Positions 9,603 to 21,172 of a DNA stretch of 64,000 nucleotides are shown in pieces. The stretch is from NCBI GenBank assembly GCA_001600175.1, contig BCJC01000001.1, forward strand, positions 1,382,065 through 1,446,064, in the 5' to 3' direction. The stretch's first letter is position 1; every line of letters begins with the position of its first letter. Source of the stretch: Erythrobasidium yunnanense (lineage: Eukaryota > Basidiomycota > Cystobasidiomycetes > Erythrobasidiales > Erythrobasidiaceae). The notes under the pieces were generated by a model. The model saw only the letters and a program-made list of their open reading frames with translations. It made no database searches and had not been told where the DNA came from. The translations under genes were made by a program, and so were the position numbers.

Positions 9603-10568
9603 TTAGTATGCGTACGTATCCATAGTATCAAAGAGATCACCTTCTTTAGGCTGCCATCCTGTCACTTCTTTGGTCTTCTCTGCCGTAACGCGCTTGCCAA
9701 GAAGCATGGCCATTCCTACAAAACCAAAGTGAGCCACTGCATCTTCGCCCTTTACACTCTTAGTCGGCAGGCCCATCTTGCTTCCGATGAAAGTTGATAT
9801 GTCCTTCAGTGGAATAGCCTCCTCCTTGACAGCATGCAGGGCTGATCCAGACTCTCCTTTGATCAGTGCCAGTACTATCAGATCTGCCAAATCGTCGATG
9901 TGTGCTGCCTGCCATAGATTGCTTCCATCGCCAACGTAGCCTGCGTATCCAGACTTGCGAGCCGCCTCGATTTGCTGGCCGATGAAGGGATGTACCACGC
10001 CAGGACTGTGAACGATGGGAGGTAGGCGGACTGTGATGGTGCGCACGCCTTTCTGAGCATAGTCGCGCACGAGGAGGTCGGAAAGGCCTCGAGGCATTCG
10101 GGGATTGGGCTGATGATTGGCCGTTTCGTCTTCGCCAGTCAAATTGAGTGTGCCGGAGGTGTAGATCAAGGTCTTGTTGCTTCCAGACTGAGCAAGCCCA
10201 TCTCCTAGTGCTGTAATAGCGTTGCGGTCGGTCTCGCAAGCTAGAATTGGGCCTTGAGGGCCGCCCGAGAAGGCCGTATCACGGTCGAATGCAGCATGAA
10301 TGACTGCGTCTGCGTTCTTGGCTGCGTCGTGAAGCACTTGCACAGACTTGACATCGCCTCGTACAGTGTCGGCAGCTCCAAGTTTACGGAGCTGAGCATC
10401 GGAGGTGTCTGTTCGAGCCAGAGCAGTGACGTGATGACCGGCTGTGACGAGTCTCGGAATAGTCGCTGCGCCAACAAGGCCAGATCCGCCTGAAGGAGAC
10501 CCCATTAGCTGTTGTCACTTGTGGAGATCAATAGTATGGGCAGGCTCACCAGTAATGAAAACACGCAT
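9603..10568 (-). CDS. Atypical SDR / NAD-dependent epimerase-like reductase, copy 1
   Basis: About 301 residues. A 19-nt first exon (10568-10550) encodes MRVFIT plus one base, and the intron (GTGAGC...CAG) joins to exon 2 at 10489. Together they give the Rossmann motif TGGSGLVG at residues 6-13, the NAD(P)-binding site of extended/atypical SDRs. The body is collinear with the copy at 11540-12507, with about 60-65% identity by eye, including DAVIHAAFD and IYTSGTL. Family knowledge suggests an NAD(P)-dependent oxidoreductase acting on an unknown substrate. No signal peptide or membrane segment is seen. It converges with family member 4, with about 110 bases between the stops. Confidence 0.85.
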
Positions 10569-11539
10569 GTCGATAGTTGTGTGCGATAGAGCTCTGATCT
10601 AAATGAAAGAGAAACAGACAGTACCAGATTATCACATTTCGAGTTTCGCCGACGTCAATTCCTAACGCCGACAGCGTGCCTGGACAGGCTTGCGATTCTC
10701 GCCGGCGGAGAACAAGGAGAAGGTAGGTGAGAATCACATCGCGCCGCCATAAATAGGGTTGTATGCCATCCTCTACACACGTTCGAGAGACGTTTGCAAC
10801 TGGCAGCTCAAGGGAATTCAAGCAATCCAGATGTCCAGAAGACGGTGTGCATGTACTGCGAGCGCATTCAAGAGTGTCGCTCGTGCATGTGAAAGTTTGC
10901 AAGCCCGCTATGTATGAGAGATGAGCCAAGCTGCAGTTCTGGACTTCGAAGCTGTCTTAACATTCTGCGTTTCGAGCAGAACTAGGAGATTGGGTTCTGG
11001 CCATGGGAATGACAGGACAGGCCGTTGCCAAGCTGAGTAAACCGGCGACAGTCTCTACGAAGTTGAAATGCTGCTTCGTTCCGGCCTTGTGCGCGTTCCG
11101 TATCGATTTGCAAGTGAAGCTGGATTTGCGCATTGGGCTTCACAGCTTGGGCGGACAGCAGATTAGCACCTATGCGTATACCGCAGCCTGCATGACGAGA
11201 TAGGAAGTATGCGGCAGCGGAAAATTGCAGCCTCGTCATCTGATATAGCTTGATCAATGCGAGCTAGGAGAATTGAGCGAATACTTTGATGCGGCATTCC
11301 GACAAGACAACTTCGCTCATCGCTGAATGTGCGAGCCAGACTTGTCAATGTCGTCGCTTGCGAAAGCCAGCAGAACTCCACAAGATGGTGAAAGGGCAAG
11401 CAGGAAGCGACCTCTCAAGCAGCGATCAAAGCGTGTATTCGAAGTAGCGGGTTGCGTACACAGTACTGTTCTAGCCTCACTTATTCAGATTAACTGCGTT
11501 GTCGACATAAGCTTTGATGTGAGAAAGGGAGTGCTACAT
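10569..11539. other. Spacer between the two SDR genes
   Basis: It holds the promoter of copy 1 and the 3' flank of copy 2. Open frames here lack family features and I see no supported gene. Confidence 0.4.
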
Positions 11540-12507
11540 CTAATACGTGTGTTTCTCCATGGTATCGAAGAGGTTGCCTGCTTTAGGTTGCCATCCTGTA
11601 ACTTCCTTAGTCTTGGCTGCTTTGATGGGCTTGCCTAGGATGATGACATTTCCTACGAACCCAAAGTGAGCTCCTGCATCCTCAGCCTTAATACTCTGAG
11701 TTGGCAGGTTCATCTTCTTTCCGATAAACTCTGTGATATCCTTGGTTGGAATAGACTCCTGCTTGACAGCATGTAATGCTGTACCGGCTTCTCCCTTTGT
11801 CAAGGCCAACACGAGGAGATCTGCGACATCATCGACGTGGGTCGCCTGCCATACTGTAGATCCATCGTTGACGTAGGCAGCAAAGCCAGATTTGCGTGCT
11901 GCGTCGATCTGCTGGCTAATGAATGGATGTACGCGGTCGTGATTGTGAACGACAGGAGGGAGACGGACTCGGATGGAGCGGACACCCTGCTGGGCAAAGT
12001 CGCGGACGAGGTATTCAGAGAGGTAGCGAGGCATGAAGGGGTTCTGGTGAAGCTCAGAGTTTTCGTCTGAACTGGACAAGCCAAGCGTGCCAGAGGTGTA
12101 GATAAAAGTCTTGTTCTTGCCAGACTGCGCGAGACCGTCTCCCATCGCTTGAATAGCATTACGATCGGCTTCGCAAGCTGCCTTGGGTCCCTCAGCCGAG
12201 GTGAAGGCTATTTCGTGATCGAAAGCAGCGTGGATGACAGCGTCCGATTTGGAAGCAGCTTCACGAAGCGCATCCAAGGATCTGGTGTCGCCTCGAACAG
12301 TCTCTATCGCGCCAAGCTCGCGGAGTTTGGCTTCCGACGCGTCTGAGCGGGCTAGAGCAGAGACTTGATGGCCGGCAGCGACGAGCTTGGGAATGGTAGC
12401 TGAGCCAACGAGGCCAGTTCCGCCTGTAAGTCGGGAGAGCAAAATTAGCTTGTGACTAGGTACTCTCGACTGTGATATCCAAGCTTACCAGTGATGAATA
12501 CGCGCAT
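11540..12507 (-). CDS. Atypical SDR / NAD-dependent epimerase-like reductase, copy 2
   Basis: About 300 residues, a tandem paralogue of the gene at 9603-10568 with the same gene structure. A 19-nt exon 1 (12507-12489, MRVFIT plus one base) is split from exon 2 (from 12423) by an intron at the same phase inside the glycine motif. The joined motif is TGGTGLVG. The conserved IYTSGTLGL segment follows about 100 residues later. Both copies end in a WQPK-x-G-(D/N)-LFDTM block. The substrate is not evident. The frame is intact and both copies look functional. Confidence 0.85.
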
Positions 12508-13096
12508 GTCTCTTGGATCTGAAGGGATTTGGAATTACGAAGGTGTGGGAGGTGTTTTGAAAATGAACTGAAGGAGAGGAAGGAAGAGAGGCGACCAAGT
12601 ATTGTGAATTTATATCTCTTGCCAGTTCCTCATGTACACGGCGTTAGCAATCTTGCCCCGACCGACTGCCCGATCAATGAGGATTCTAAATTTAGCGACC
12701 TTACCAAAGGGTTGCTTGCCGTGCTGCTTCGTCAGTGGTCAGCAGCGAGTGAGGAGAGTACAGTCACGATGTTGCATGTTGGCATGTCACGGCACTCTTC
12801 CTGCGCCAGCTGCTTAGGAATGGTCTGCTTAGCGAGACTGTCATGCCGGCGCGCCGAACGTTGTAGGTTGTAATCCTTTTGGGAGACTTGATTCAACAGC
12901 GGCACTAGAGCTAACAGTCATCAGAGTATATGTGTAGTAGGCGAGGGTTGCCATCCCTGCCATGCGATTGTAGATTGGCTGGAATTTGGGACAATTAGGA
13001 CGACAAGCGCATTGTCAGCGAGATGTGCTTACAAAGAGCAGAGCAATGGGTGTTATTTTGAACGACAACAGCTGATGGCCTAATGTATGGGACAAC
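12508..13096. other. Spacer between SDR copy 2 and TAF1 copy A
   Basis: It includes the SDR promoter and the 3' flank of TAF1 copy A. Weak similarity to the 3' flank of TAF1 copy B continues for a few tens of bases below 13097. No gene is supported. Confidence 0.4.
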
Positions 13097-16000
13097 TTAT
13101 GAACTGCCTTGCATCCCGCTGAGACCAGGCAAGCCCACTGCGAACGGGTTGGCAGGACCAGCAGGAACGTTTGCACCAGGCTCTTGGTTTGCCTGAGCAT
13201 TGATCTCGGCCCATTTGGGGCATTTTCGATTCGTCTTCATGTGTCCGATCTGACCACAATTTCCGCATTTTCGCTAACGAAGGAGAAGATTCAGTCACTA
13301 TGCGATGCTTCAGGCATCTAATCGAACGTACTGTTGTCTCCGGCTTGATCTTCTTTCCTCCCGGCAGGAAGACGTCGCCAGTGACACCCATCTTTGCATT
13401 CTTGCGCTGCAGACGACGTTCCTGGTTCTTCCGCAGCTTCTCCAGTTGTTCGGCGAGCCTACGATCGGAAGCATCAGCGTCATGATCTCTGACAGTGATA
13501 GTTAGCACACACTTCTTGCGGACAATCTTATCCTTTTCTGGATCACCAGTAAGCTGAAGCGATTCAGGTTCTTGATCTTCACCATCATCGTGAAGCAGCT
13601 TCTGTCGAAGATAACCCTTGATGACACCCTGATCTCGAACAATCTCGGAGCGCCATATTCCGTTGTACTTCAATAACATTCCCAAGTCAGCAGGCATCGT
13701 AAGAAAGTGAAAACATATCATACCTGTCTTCTGATGCGCAAGATCTTGGGGGGCCCTTTCGGTAAGCCATCTGCACCTGGAGAAGCACTTCTACTAAAGC
13801 CGGGTGACATGCCTTCTCCTGGTGTGAAGGGTGTGGCGGCAGGCGTATTTGACGTAAGCTCCATCTTGTTCTCTTCTTGTCTCCAGCGAATCTCGTCTTC
13901 TTCCGTGACCATCGGCTCATAAGGACTACTGAGGGAATCATACTGTGATCTCCAAATCCTCGTGATTTCCTCTCGGTAGATCTGCTGTTGTTCAGCTACA
14001 TTGTATCGGTGTGCAGATTTCGGTCGGGCATCTATCTCAGCTTGACGATCTTCCTTTCTCTCGCCAGCCCGAAGGAAGATATCCTTCATAGAGACTCGAA
14101 GGAAACTGAAGCCTTCTCCTCGGCATGATGGATCGCCTTCTCCATGTAGCTTGAGCATTGCCTTGTTCTGCGTAGCATTGAGGAAGTTCTTTGTTGTGAA
14201 CCAGGGTGCGAGCTGTTGCCTGACATCTAGCGTACTCTCCTCGTTGTCTTTGCCTTTGTCTTCGTCCACTGTCGCGCTGAAACCAGCATCGAGCAAGTTC
14301 CGTTGCCCGACTTGCGTACTTTCCGCGAGCACAATCTGTTCCGGCGTGATAAGCTTGAACAGCTCATCTTCTTCCGGCATTTTGCCTGCCTTGATCTTCC
14401 AGAACCCCTGATCTTCTCCTGCTCTGTTGTACTCCATGAACTCCTTCAAACGCTGACGCATTTGCATCTCAGTCTGGTCTGGGAAATACTTCAGAAGTTG
14501 GCCGATCTTAACTCTCCGCTTGGGATTCTTGCTGACTAGCTTGTAAGTTATGCTTTGTAGACGATGTTTGGCAGTAGCAGTAAGTTTGCGGGATTGCGGA
14601 CCAGGTACATCCGTGAAAGGGTATGTTTGCCCAACAACGAAGATGTGCTTGATGTCCCGGACGTAGAATTTGGTTTCGCCGTTTGCAGTGGTTCTAATAT
14701 ACCTTGTTAGGTATACACTGACTGGAAAGATAGGCTGAACTCACTTAATCACCAGGAAATCTGTCGTATATGCATCGTGGCGGAAGAGAGGCGCTCGAAC
14801 GAGGTTGTTGTACAGGGCCGGTATCATCTGCCCAGGCTCGACTTGTCCAAATCTTAGGAAGGGAGACTCATCCGAAGGATCCAGGAGGAAGGGCTCGACC
14901 ATTTCCGTCTTGGGGACATACGAGTCTGCGACATCTGTCTTTCTATAATAGTTGACTATGATACTTCCCCTACCAGGATTAGGTAGAATGGGCGGGTGTT
15001 CTTCGCTATACTCTAATAGTACGAAACCGCCAGTATCGCGTAAGCTGAGATCGCCAAAGGTACGGAAAGCCTCGGCGCCGACAGAGTCTTTCTTGAGCTT
15101 GCGCCCAGTCTTGTCCTTCTTCCTCTTTGCCGAGCGGACCTTTGAGAAGGCCAGAGGACTACTGGTAGGGAACTGAATAGGCATACGGTATAAAGATCGT
15201 AACCCGGCTTTCGCCAGTCGCGGTTTGGTACTACACGAAAGAAACGGTCAGCAAAGCGGGAGTCGACTTACTCCAAGTTGCTTACCCAAGGGAACTGCAG
15301 CTTCATCGCTGGATATGCATGCTGCACCTCGAGATGCCCGAAAGTCTGTCTGACTGTCTTCTTCTGCTCTCTTCTGACTTCATAGAGCTTGTCATTAGAA
15401 AGCTTCATGGATTCGGCTGTCGTGCGCTTGATGACTATTCGAGCTGCTTCAGGCGGAGGCCGCCTATCTTCTACCGAAGCCGGGCCAGAGGGATCGTTAA
15501 GCGTGAGCTGCAGCTTCGTAAAGTCTTTAAAGGGCGTCTTCTCGCTCCATATGATGCCTTTTGTCCATTCTCCAGACTCGATATCTGGATTTTGAAACTC
15601 AAAGCGAACGGACTTCTTCGTATGCGGATCGTAATTCTCATCAGCAAAGGCGTGACCATTAGGCACTTTGTACGCCTGAGCATCCCAAACAATGCCGTTC
15701 TCCCAGTCTTCAAAGGCGATTGTGTCTCTTTCGTCCGCTGTGTTAGTCGGTATCTTCCAGCCCGTTCCGTTGGCCGTCTATGGAGAGCATCAGCATATGC
15801 GGGCACCTTGCAGTCTCAAGACGCACTTCTACCAACTTGCGGAAGGCAAGATCTACATCCTCTCCCTCATCTTCCGACCCACCTTCCGCTTGCTCGCGCA
15901 GAGCTTCCAGCAGGTATTGAGCTACAGCCGAAGACCTGTCATACGCCTCGTGCGATCTGAAGTCCCTTGAGGAAGGAGCAACCGAATAGCTTGAAGCTTG

Positions 16001-16645
16001 AGGTAACGGATATAGTTCGTTCAGCGGGTCCATCATTCTTTGACGTTTCCTTGGCCGGGTAGTGAAGAGTTCGGTGAAATTGAGTACCTTGTCTGGGCTG
16101 AAGGAAGGGTAGATTGTAGTCACATCCATGAGCGGAGGTGGAAGCATCATGGGAAAGTTGAGAGCTTGAGTNTCCTGCTGTTGCTGCATTCGAGCGTAGC
16201 TCTGCGCGAAAAGAGCTTGCTGCTGGGCGTATTCGCCNTCATCCAGNTCNACCTCCTCCTGCTTGATCTGCAGGATCTCGTCTGCATCTGGTATACTGAA
16301 NGGCANAGCNAGNCCTGTATCGAAGTGCATGCCCTGCTGTGGCACCGAGCTGCCGGCAGGACCAGCATCATCATCGTCTTCGTCAAAGTCATCGTCTTCG
16401 CCTCTCAGTGTAGTTCTTGTATTGAACCCCGACGCGGTAGCAGCTGGCCGTGCTGTCTTGCGATAGTCCTCATCGTCCAGCTCTTTGTCGATTTCGTCCT
16501 CCCAGTCATCTCCAGCATCTGCAAACCCTCTACCGCCTCGAGGGAGTGTTCCAGTGAAGGTTAATGGATCCGGCCCTCCTGCGTCGTCGTCTGAGAACCG
16601 CTCATTGTAGATCTGGCTGGCGTCGACTCCGCTGATTTCCCATAT
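13040..16645 (-). repeat. Inverted repeat arm A (TAF1 segmental duplication)
   Basis: It matches 27085-30700 in opposite orientation over about 3.6 kb. Homology breaks at about 16640, just upstream of GGAGTCGACGCC, which both arms share, and fades shortly after the stop codon. Arms differ at scattered sites except for one identical tract. Confidence 0.85.
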
Positions 16646-16657
16646 TTTACTGGTCAA
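13097..16657 (-). CDS. TAF1: TFIID subunit TAF1, copy A (alternative N-terminus)
   Basis: TAF1 is the scaffold subunit of the general transcription factor TFIID in the nucleus. Several exons encode an acidic N-terminal region, then the conserved central TAF1 block (DUF3591), then a C-terminal zinc knuckle (CGNCGQIGHMKTNRKC, C-x2-C-x4-H-x6-C, about 13210-13260), ending at TAA 13097-13099. No bromodomain follows, as in other fungal TAF1 proteins. All exons align with copy B (26971-30639) and remain open. The first about 45 codons of copy B (MDEDGVLSSL and so on) are absent. The in-frame ATG at 16657 is one possible start. Alternatively, splicing from the WBP2-like exon upstream (16832) to 16631 would give a chimeric N-terminus. 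Eight single Ns lie at 16172-16313. Confidence 0.85.
15849..16507 (-). repeat. 659-bp tract identical between TAF1 copies (arm A)
   Basis: By eye, this stretch equals 27223-27881 base for base, including eight Ns at matching positions. Differences resume immediately outside it (15848 and 16508). Gene conversion or assembly merging of the two copies are the candidate causes. Confidence 0.7.
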
Positions 16658-16775
16658 GTGGACGGATAGTGAATCGCAGTGTTGTACTGCTGGACGAGGG
16701 AGGCCAAGGAGTCAAGGAGAAGCCTCAGTATTCGAGCAGAAGATCGCACGTCTGTTCGTAACATAAACAGTCGCA

Positions 16776-16994
16776 TCAACATCAGCCAACTGCTTTCTGC
16801 CCAGATCAAGACATCTGATAGGATAAATTCACAATGCGAGCAAGGCCTTGCGACTGTTATCAGGCGTCGTCGAGTTCGTCATTGCTTCAAGTTCTGCCTG
16901 GACACCTGGAAGAGAGAGGAAAACGTCCTTCTGAAGACAGAAGAACAGGAGGAGGTGGAAGACTCGCGGTCAGCATCACTGCGTTGAGCGCCAT
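16776..16994 (-). pseudogene. Duplicated 5' exon and partial intron of the WBP2-like gene, upstream of TAF1 copy A
   Basis: Read on the minus strand, this matches 42574 to about 42795: the same ATGGCGCTCAACGCAGTGAT start, the shared GCAATGACGAACTCGACGAC, and the same 5' splice site (GCATT|GTGAAT) with some intron. A one-base length difference lies in the middle. If that part is an intron (GTGATG...CAG, 16979-16898), both copies stay open. The second donor, after GCATT (phase 2), would pair with the acceptor AAATCAG at 16632 and run in frame into TAF1 copy A. It is either a relic or the first exon of a chimeric gene. Confidence 0.7.
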
Positions 16995-17400
16995 CGTGCG
17001 GGTCAGTCAGTAAGTGGTATGAAAGGTGACTGACGAACCAAGGACTGTCATCCGCAACGTGATTTGCTCTCTAAACAACTTTGAGCGCATCGGGTGCTGT
17101 TCTAATCTGTATTATGCTGCATACACGTACTGAAACACGCAGTAACTACTGTATACTCAGTCTTATGAGAACCATGTCTCACCGGTCTGCGCTTCCGGCT
17201 ATCAAGTATCATTTGCGACTTGTAAGTAGCGCCTGCTATGCCGTAATGGTATCTTGTCATGTATCTGACTCTGCTATACTATGAAGCCGGTCCATATCAA
17301 CTGATATTGACGCGACTTTCGCTTCTTCGCATCACGCCAATTTGTGCATGGGAGGAACCGGAACTTGACACTTGACAAGACAGACTCCTCTGAAGCTACC
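16995..17400. other. Divergent promoter region between TAF1 copy A/WBP2-like exon and the PMP47-type carrier
   Basis: No coding region is supported. It probably holds promoters for both directions. Confidence 0.4.
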
Positions 17401-18777
17401 ATGTCCTCTGATGCTCTCGTACATGCGGTCTCTGGCGCTGCCGGCGGCATGGTCGCAATGTCCTCTACCACATCCGGCTCTTCTGGCTTCATCCTCGACT
17501 GACGCGCATCTGCTGCAGGACTGTCACGTACCCTCTTGTTAGCATCTCGACAAGAGCGCAAGTCGAGGCCAAGAAGCCGGAACATGCGAACGAAGGCACA
17601 ATCGGAGCTCTCAAACGCATTATCGCGACGGAAGGCGTTTCGGGACTCTTTGCTGGCTTGGAGTCAAGCTTGCTAGGCATAGGCGTGACCAACGGAATCT
17701 TCTAGTACGTCCAAGATCTGCTTTGTCAAAGTAATGCCAAACCAGCTCTGACCAATGTCTCCCCAGCCTGGCCTTCGAAGAAAGCAGAGCACTTGTCTTG
17801 CGAAGGAAGGTCGCTCGTGGAGACCTTTCGAAGACGTTGTCTACCCTGGAGAGTATGGGCGCCAGCTTTGTCGCCGGATGCATTACCTCGATCGTTACGA
17901 ATCCAATGTGCGTATCTTCACTTTGCATCCCTACAAATGAGTATTCACACATTGCCTTGGGTAGCTGGGTCGTCAACACTCGCCAAACTGTACAAGCTTC
18001 GCTCGATGACGCGAATGCCGATGGCACGGTACAGACAAAGCGCGATCCCAAGACCGGCGAGAAGGTAATCGTGCGGAAGCTAGGCTTCTTGCAAACAATC
18101 ATGAAGATCTACAAGAAAGACGGTCTACTGGCCTTCTTTCGAGGTTTGGGACCAGCTTTGATACTGGTCATCAACCCGATCATCGCATATACTTCCTTCG
18201 AGCAGCTCAAGAACCTCATTATCGCCCGAAGATCGACAGCTGCCGCACGTCTACCTACTGGAACACAGAGCATAACCTCGAAACCAGTCGTACTGCCTTT
18301 GTCAGATCTGGACAACTTCTTCTTAGCTGCTCTCTGCAAGCTTCTGGCGACTGGAGTGACGTACCCGTATCTCGTGGTCAAGGTAGACATATTATGCACG
18401 CTCTGTTAGCTCAACGCTGATGTCTGTCTGCAGTCACGCATGCAAGCCGGAGCGACTAGAGGTAGAAAATATAACAACGCTTTACACGGCCTTTCCACCA
18501 TCATATCGGAAGAAGGTATGTTGACCGCGCTGCGAAAATGATCAAAGGTCTAATCGGTTTCCAGGTGTCGGAGCACTATATCGAGGCATCACTTCAAAGC
18601 TTGTCCAGTCAGTACTGACAGCAGCTTTCCTCTTTGCCAGCAAGGTTAGTTCATAAACGCGCTAAGAGCACCGACTACCCGAGAATCTGATTGTCCACCG
18701 TGGTTGTACAGGAGCGCATCTATCTATTGACAAAGGAGGCTATTCGCAAGACGGTCAAAGCCGTACCGAAAGCTTGA
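17401..18777 (+). CDS. Peroxisomal membrane carrier, PMP47/SLC25A17-like
   Basis: About 350 residues of a six-helix SLC25 carrier. The three repeat signatures are YPLVSISTRAQ, NPIWVVNTRQ-like (split by an intron near 17910) and YPYLVVKSRMQ, spaced about 100 residues apart. The first and second match the PMP47 / peroxisomal adenine-nucleotide transporter group rather than mitochondrial carriers, which mostly have Px(D/E)xx(K/R). Such carriers bring ATP or CoA-type cofactors into peroxisomes for fatty-acid activation. The start at 17401 gives a short N-terminus followed by the first helix. An intron (donor GTCCTC, weak) interrupts codons 20-21. Stop at 18775-18777. It lies between the inverted TAF1 arms. 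Confidence 0.85.
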
Positions 18778-19144
18778 AAGCATATGTTTACGTACTGCAC
18801 AACATTCCCTATCCATATAGCACCTGGTTCTGTCTTCGCCAAGTTGTATTCTTTCCTCTTGACGCGTCGGGCAGCGCGACCATCTGTTTCTGACCCTCAC
18901 CATTCTTCGGCATCTAGAAGGCAGCCACATCAGCTTCTCCAGGTTCATTTGAATTCCGGGTCAGCGTTTCCCCGTCCTGCTAGCTTCTTCAAACTATGCT
19001 AGATAGGCGGCTAAAGGCAGGTTGTCCGCTTCTATCGCTCTTCATCGTCCCGTCCGACGTGGACCTTGAACTCAAGCGAGGGCGTGGAAGCTTCTCCATT
19101 GCTGTGATGGATGACAAGTTCAGCCTCAGATCTGCCAATACCTT
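18778..19144. other. Convergent spacer
   Basis: 3' flanks of two convergent genes. No gene seen. Confidence 0.4.
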
Positions 19145-20450
19145 TTAATCTCCCTTACATCTTCCACGATTCGTTTCGTTGATACGTCTGACACGCTCTC
19201 TATGCTCGCGCTCCCACTCTGCAATACCTTGTGCTCCAAGCCATAGGTCGCCATTGAGGTCAAGCGAAGCTGCCTGTCGAAGTCTGGCACTCTCCCTGCT
19301 GGCTGTGCGAGAATGATATCTGCTATGACCGGGGCTTGTCGAAGGGCTATTGAAGGGACTAGCACGTGAGCTACCATCGTTTTGATAGTCACTATGTATC
19401 GACTGTGTGACTCCTTGCGTTGGCGCTTGGCTGAGGTCTGGTAGATCGCTTAGCCTCTGCGTGGGTTGCGGGAACTCGGCTTCTTGTAGGACTGATAGAG
19501 AGGGACGCCGTGATTGAGGTGCAGATGAGCTAGCTGTGACAGGAGATTCGTCATCGTAGTATTCGCAAGTTGCCGACAGATGAGAAGAATGCATATTGGT
19601 TGCGATTGATGCATTTGTGAGGTGCGAAGATGGGTAAGAAGATGCATTGCGAATCAAGTCAGTGACTGAATCCCTGTTTCGGTGTTCTCGCGCGGTGACG
19701 AAAGAGTCGGAGGTCTGGGAGGTTGAGCCCCCTTGGCTCTTTTGCCTCGAGGTTGACGCAGCAGAGGTGCTGGCAGGTATCGATAGCGTTGACATTGATG
19801 GAACAGTAGATGCCATGGCTACAGAACAAGTCCATTAGACGAGTCTGGCCGAGCTATGAAGAGTTGAGGGAGATTGTAACGAGACGAGGGGGGAGCAACT
19901 TACATTGCGACTCTTGACTGTCAGAGAGCAAGGTGTCTTCGCTGTCCTTCCTCCTATGCGGAACACGACGATGGTCTCGATGCCGAGTTTGCGGAGAAGC
20001 TTTGGCTACTTTGACGAGTTCGAGCACGCGGCCATCTTCAATGAGGCGTATGGCTGAGATACCGAGGTACCTAGGATCGGTGTAGCATATTAGCGAGGTC
20101 GAGCTTTATGGCAATTCAAGAAGACTTTACAGCAGTCGAGGCACTCCATCAACGCGTTCGCGGATGGCTAGGCGATAATCTGAGATCTCTGGGCCTAGAT
20201 CATAGTGCGCAAGTGACTCGCTAATCAGCGAAGGAGGTGTCCGTAGTCCTCGCTATGGGCAACCATGGACAGTCAGTTTGGTGGAGGTACGGCGCATGGT
20301 GAATGTGCAGCTTACACCGTGCGGATCCCAAGCATCTAGCAGCAGTAATTCATCCTTCCATCTGACCAGAATCGTTTGGGGTGGATAAAGAGGTTGCACA
20401 GCTGGGTCACTGAAGATTGACGGATCTGGCTCGTTGGGATTTGTAGTCAT
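19145..20450 (-). CDS. Uncharacterised fungal protein with C-terminal Ser-rich tail
   Basis: I do not recognise it. Four exons join in phase. Exon 1 (from ATG at 20450) encodes an N-terminus with VRWKDELLLLDAWDP. Exon 2 includes RGLRTPPSLISESLAH. Exon 3 has LGISAIRLIEDGRVLELVK. The last, long exon (to 19145) is Ser/Thr/Gln-rich and ends with an Arg-rich coiled-coil-like stretch (EWEREHRERVRRINE). Introns are about 55-60 nt with GTAAGC, GTAAAG and GTAAGT donors. Total about 365 residues, with no signal peptide or membrane segment. The structured N-terminal third suggests a small globular domain; the tail looks disordered and phosphorylatable. Function unknown. Confidence 0.65.
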
Positions 20451-21172
20451 GCTGGGCGCATATAGTGGTCGTAAGTCACGTATGAAGGAGTGTGAGAGAG
20501 AGTAAGAAGCTGCGTGGATGCGAGAGGCAGAGATTGCGACTCGACTGAAAAGCCGATACGAGCGGAAAGGGCTGAAGTCACTGGAACTGGAGGGAGGACA
20601 CCCTTCTCTCAAACTCTCTCTGTCGTCTCAACAGAGTTTGCACAAGCAGACGCCTCACTACTACGTTAAGGACTACTGTACCTTCGGCCAGCTGTGCAGT
20701 CCAGCAGGATTTTCGTGATCGATGCTTGTCGGACGGTCAAACAGCCAGACCTGTCACCGATGATCTTCTAGCCGTTGACGTGAGCACTGAGCGTGACTAG
20801 GTGAGGGATCATACAGGCGGAAGTGTGCTGAGGAACGAGAGTAAGACCAGCTTCAAAGCTCTCCGACAGCGGCTGGGTGACCACGCGCGGTGAGCACTTA
20901 GATGCAGGCGCACGACGAAACAAAACGCTGGTGTAGGCATCAGTGGAGGTAGCTTACGCGAAAGGGATGCGTCCGATTTGCCTGAAGGACAAGGGAAATA
21001 TCGAGCTCGACTTCCGCAAGACCACGCAACGGAGGGATGCACACCTCTTGATGTTCTGCGTATCTCGTAGTCTGACTCTTCGGCGCTGTTTCGACTCTCC
21101 AACACCCGAAGCCTGTTCATTCCGCTGCCAAAACATGCATGGACATCTGAACCAAGCGGCAGGCAGACGGTG
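20451..21172. other. Divergent promoter region upstream of K+ channel 1
   Basis: Long open frames on both strands lack family features and have no match to neighbours. No gene is supported. Confidence 0.35.

Noticed and set aside
10546-11257. Open frames between the SDR genes
   Set aside because: Cys/Ser-rich random-looking translations with no counterpart in the tandem copy or known families.
16172-16313. Ns as an assembly gap
   Set aside because: They are isolated single bases inside good coding sequence and mirror the other copy, so they mark ambiguous bases, not a gap.
13097-16657. TAF1 copy A as a decayed pseudogene
   Set aside because: All exons remain open, the zinc knuckle is intact and the Ns fall at wobble positions. 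Only the N-terminus differs, so it is kept as a gene.
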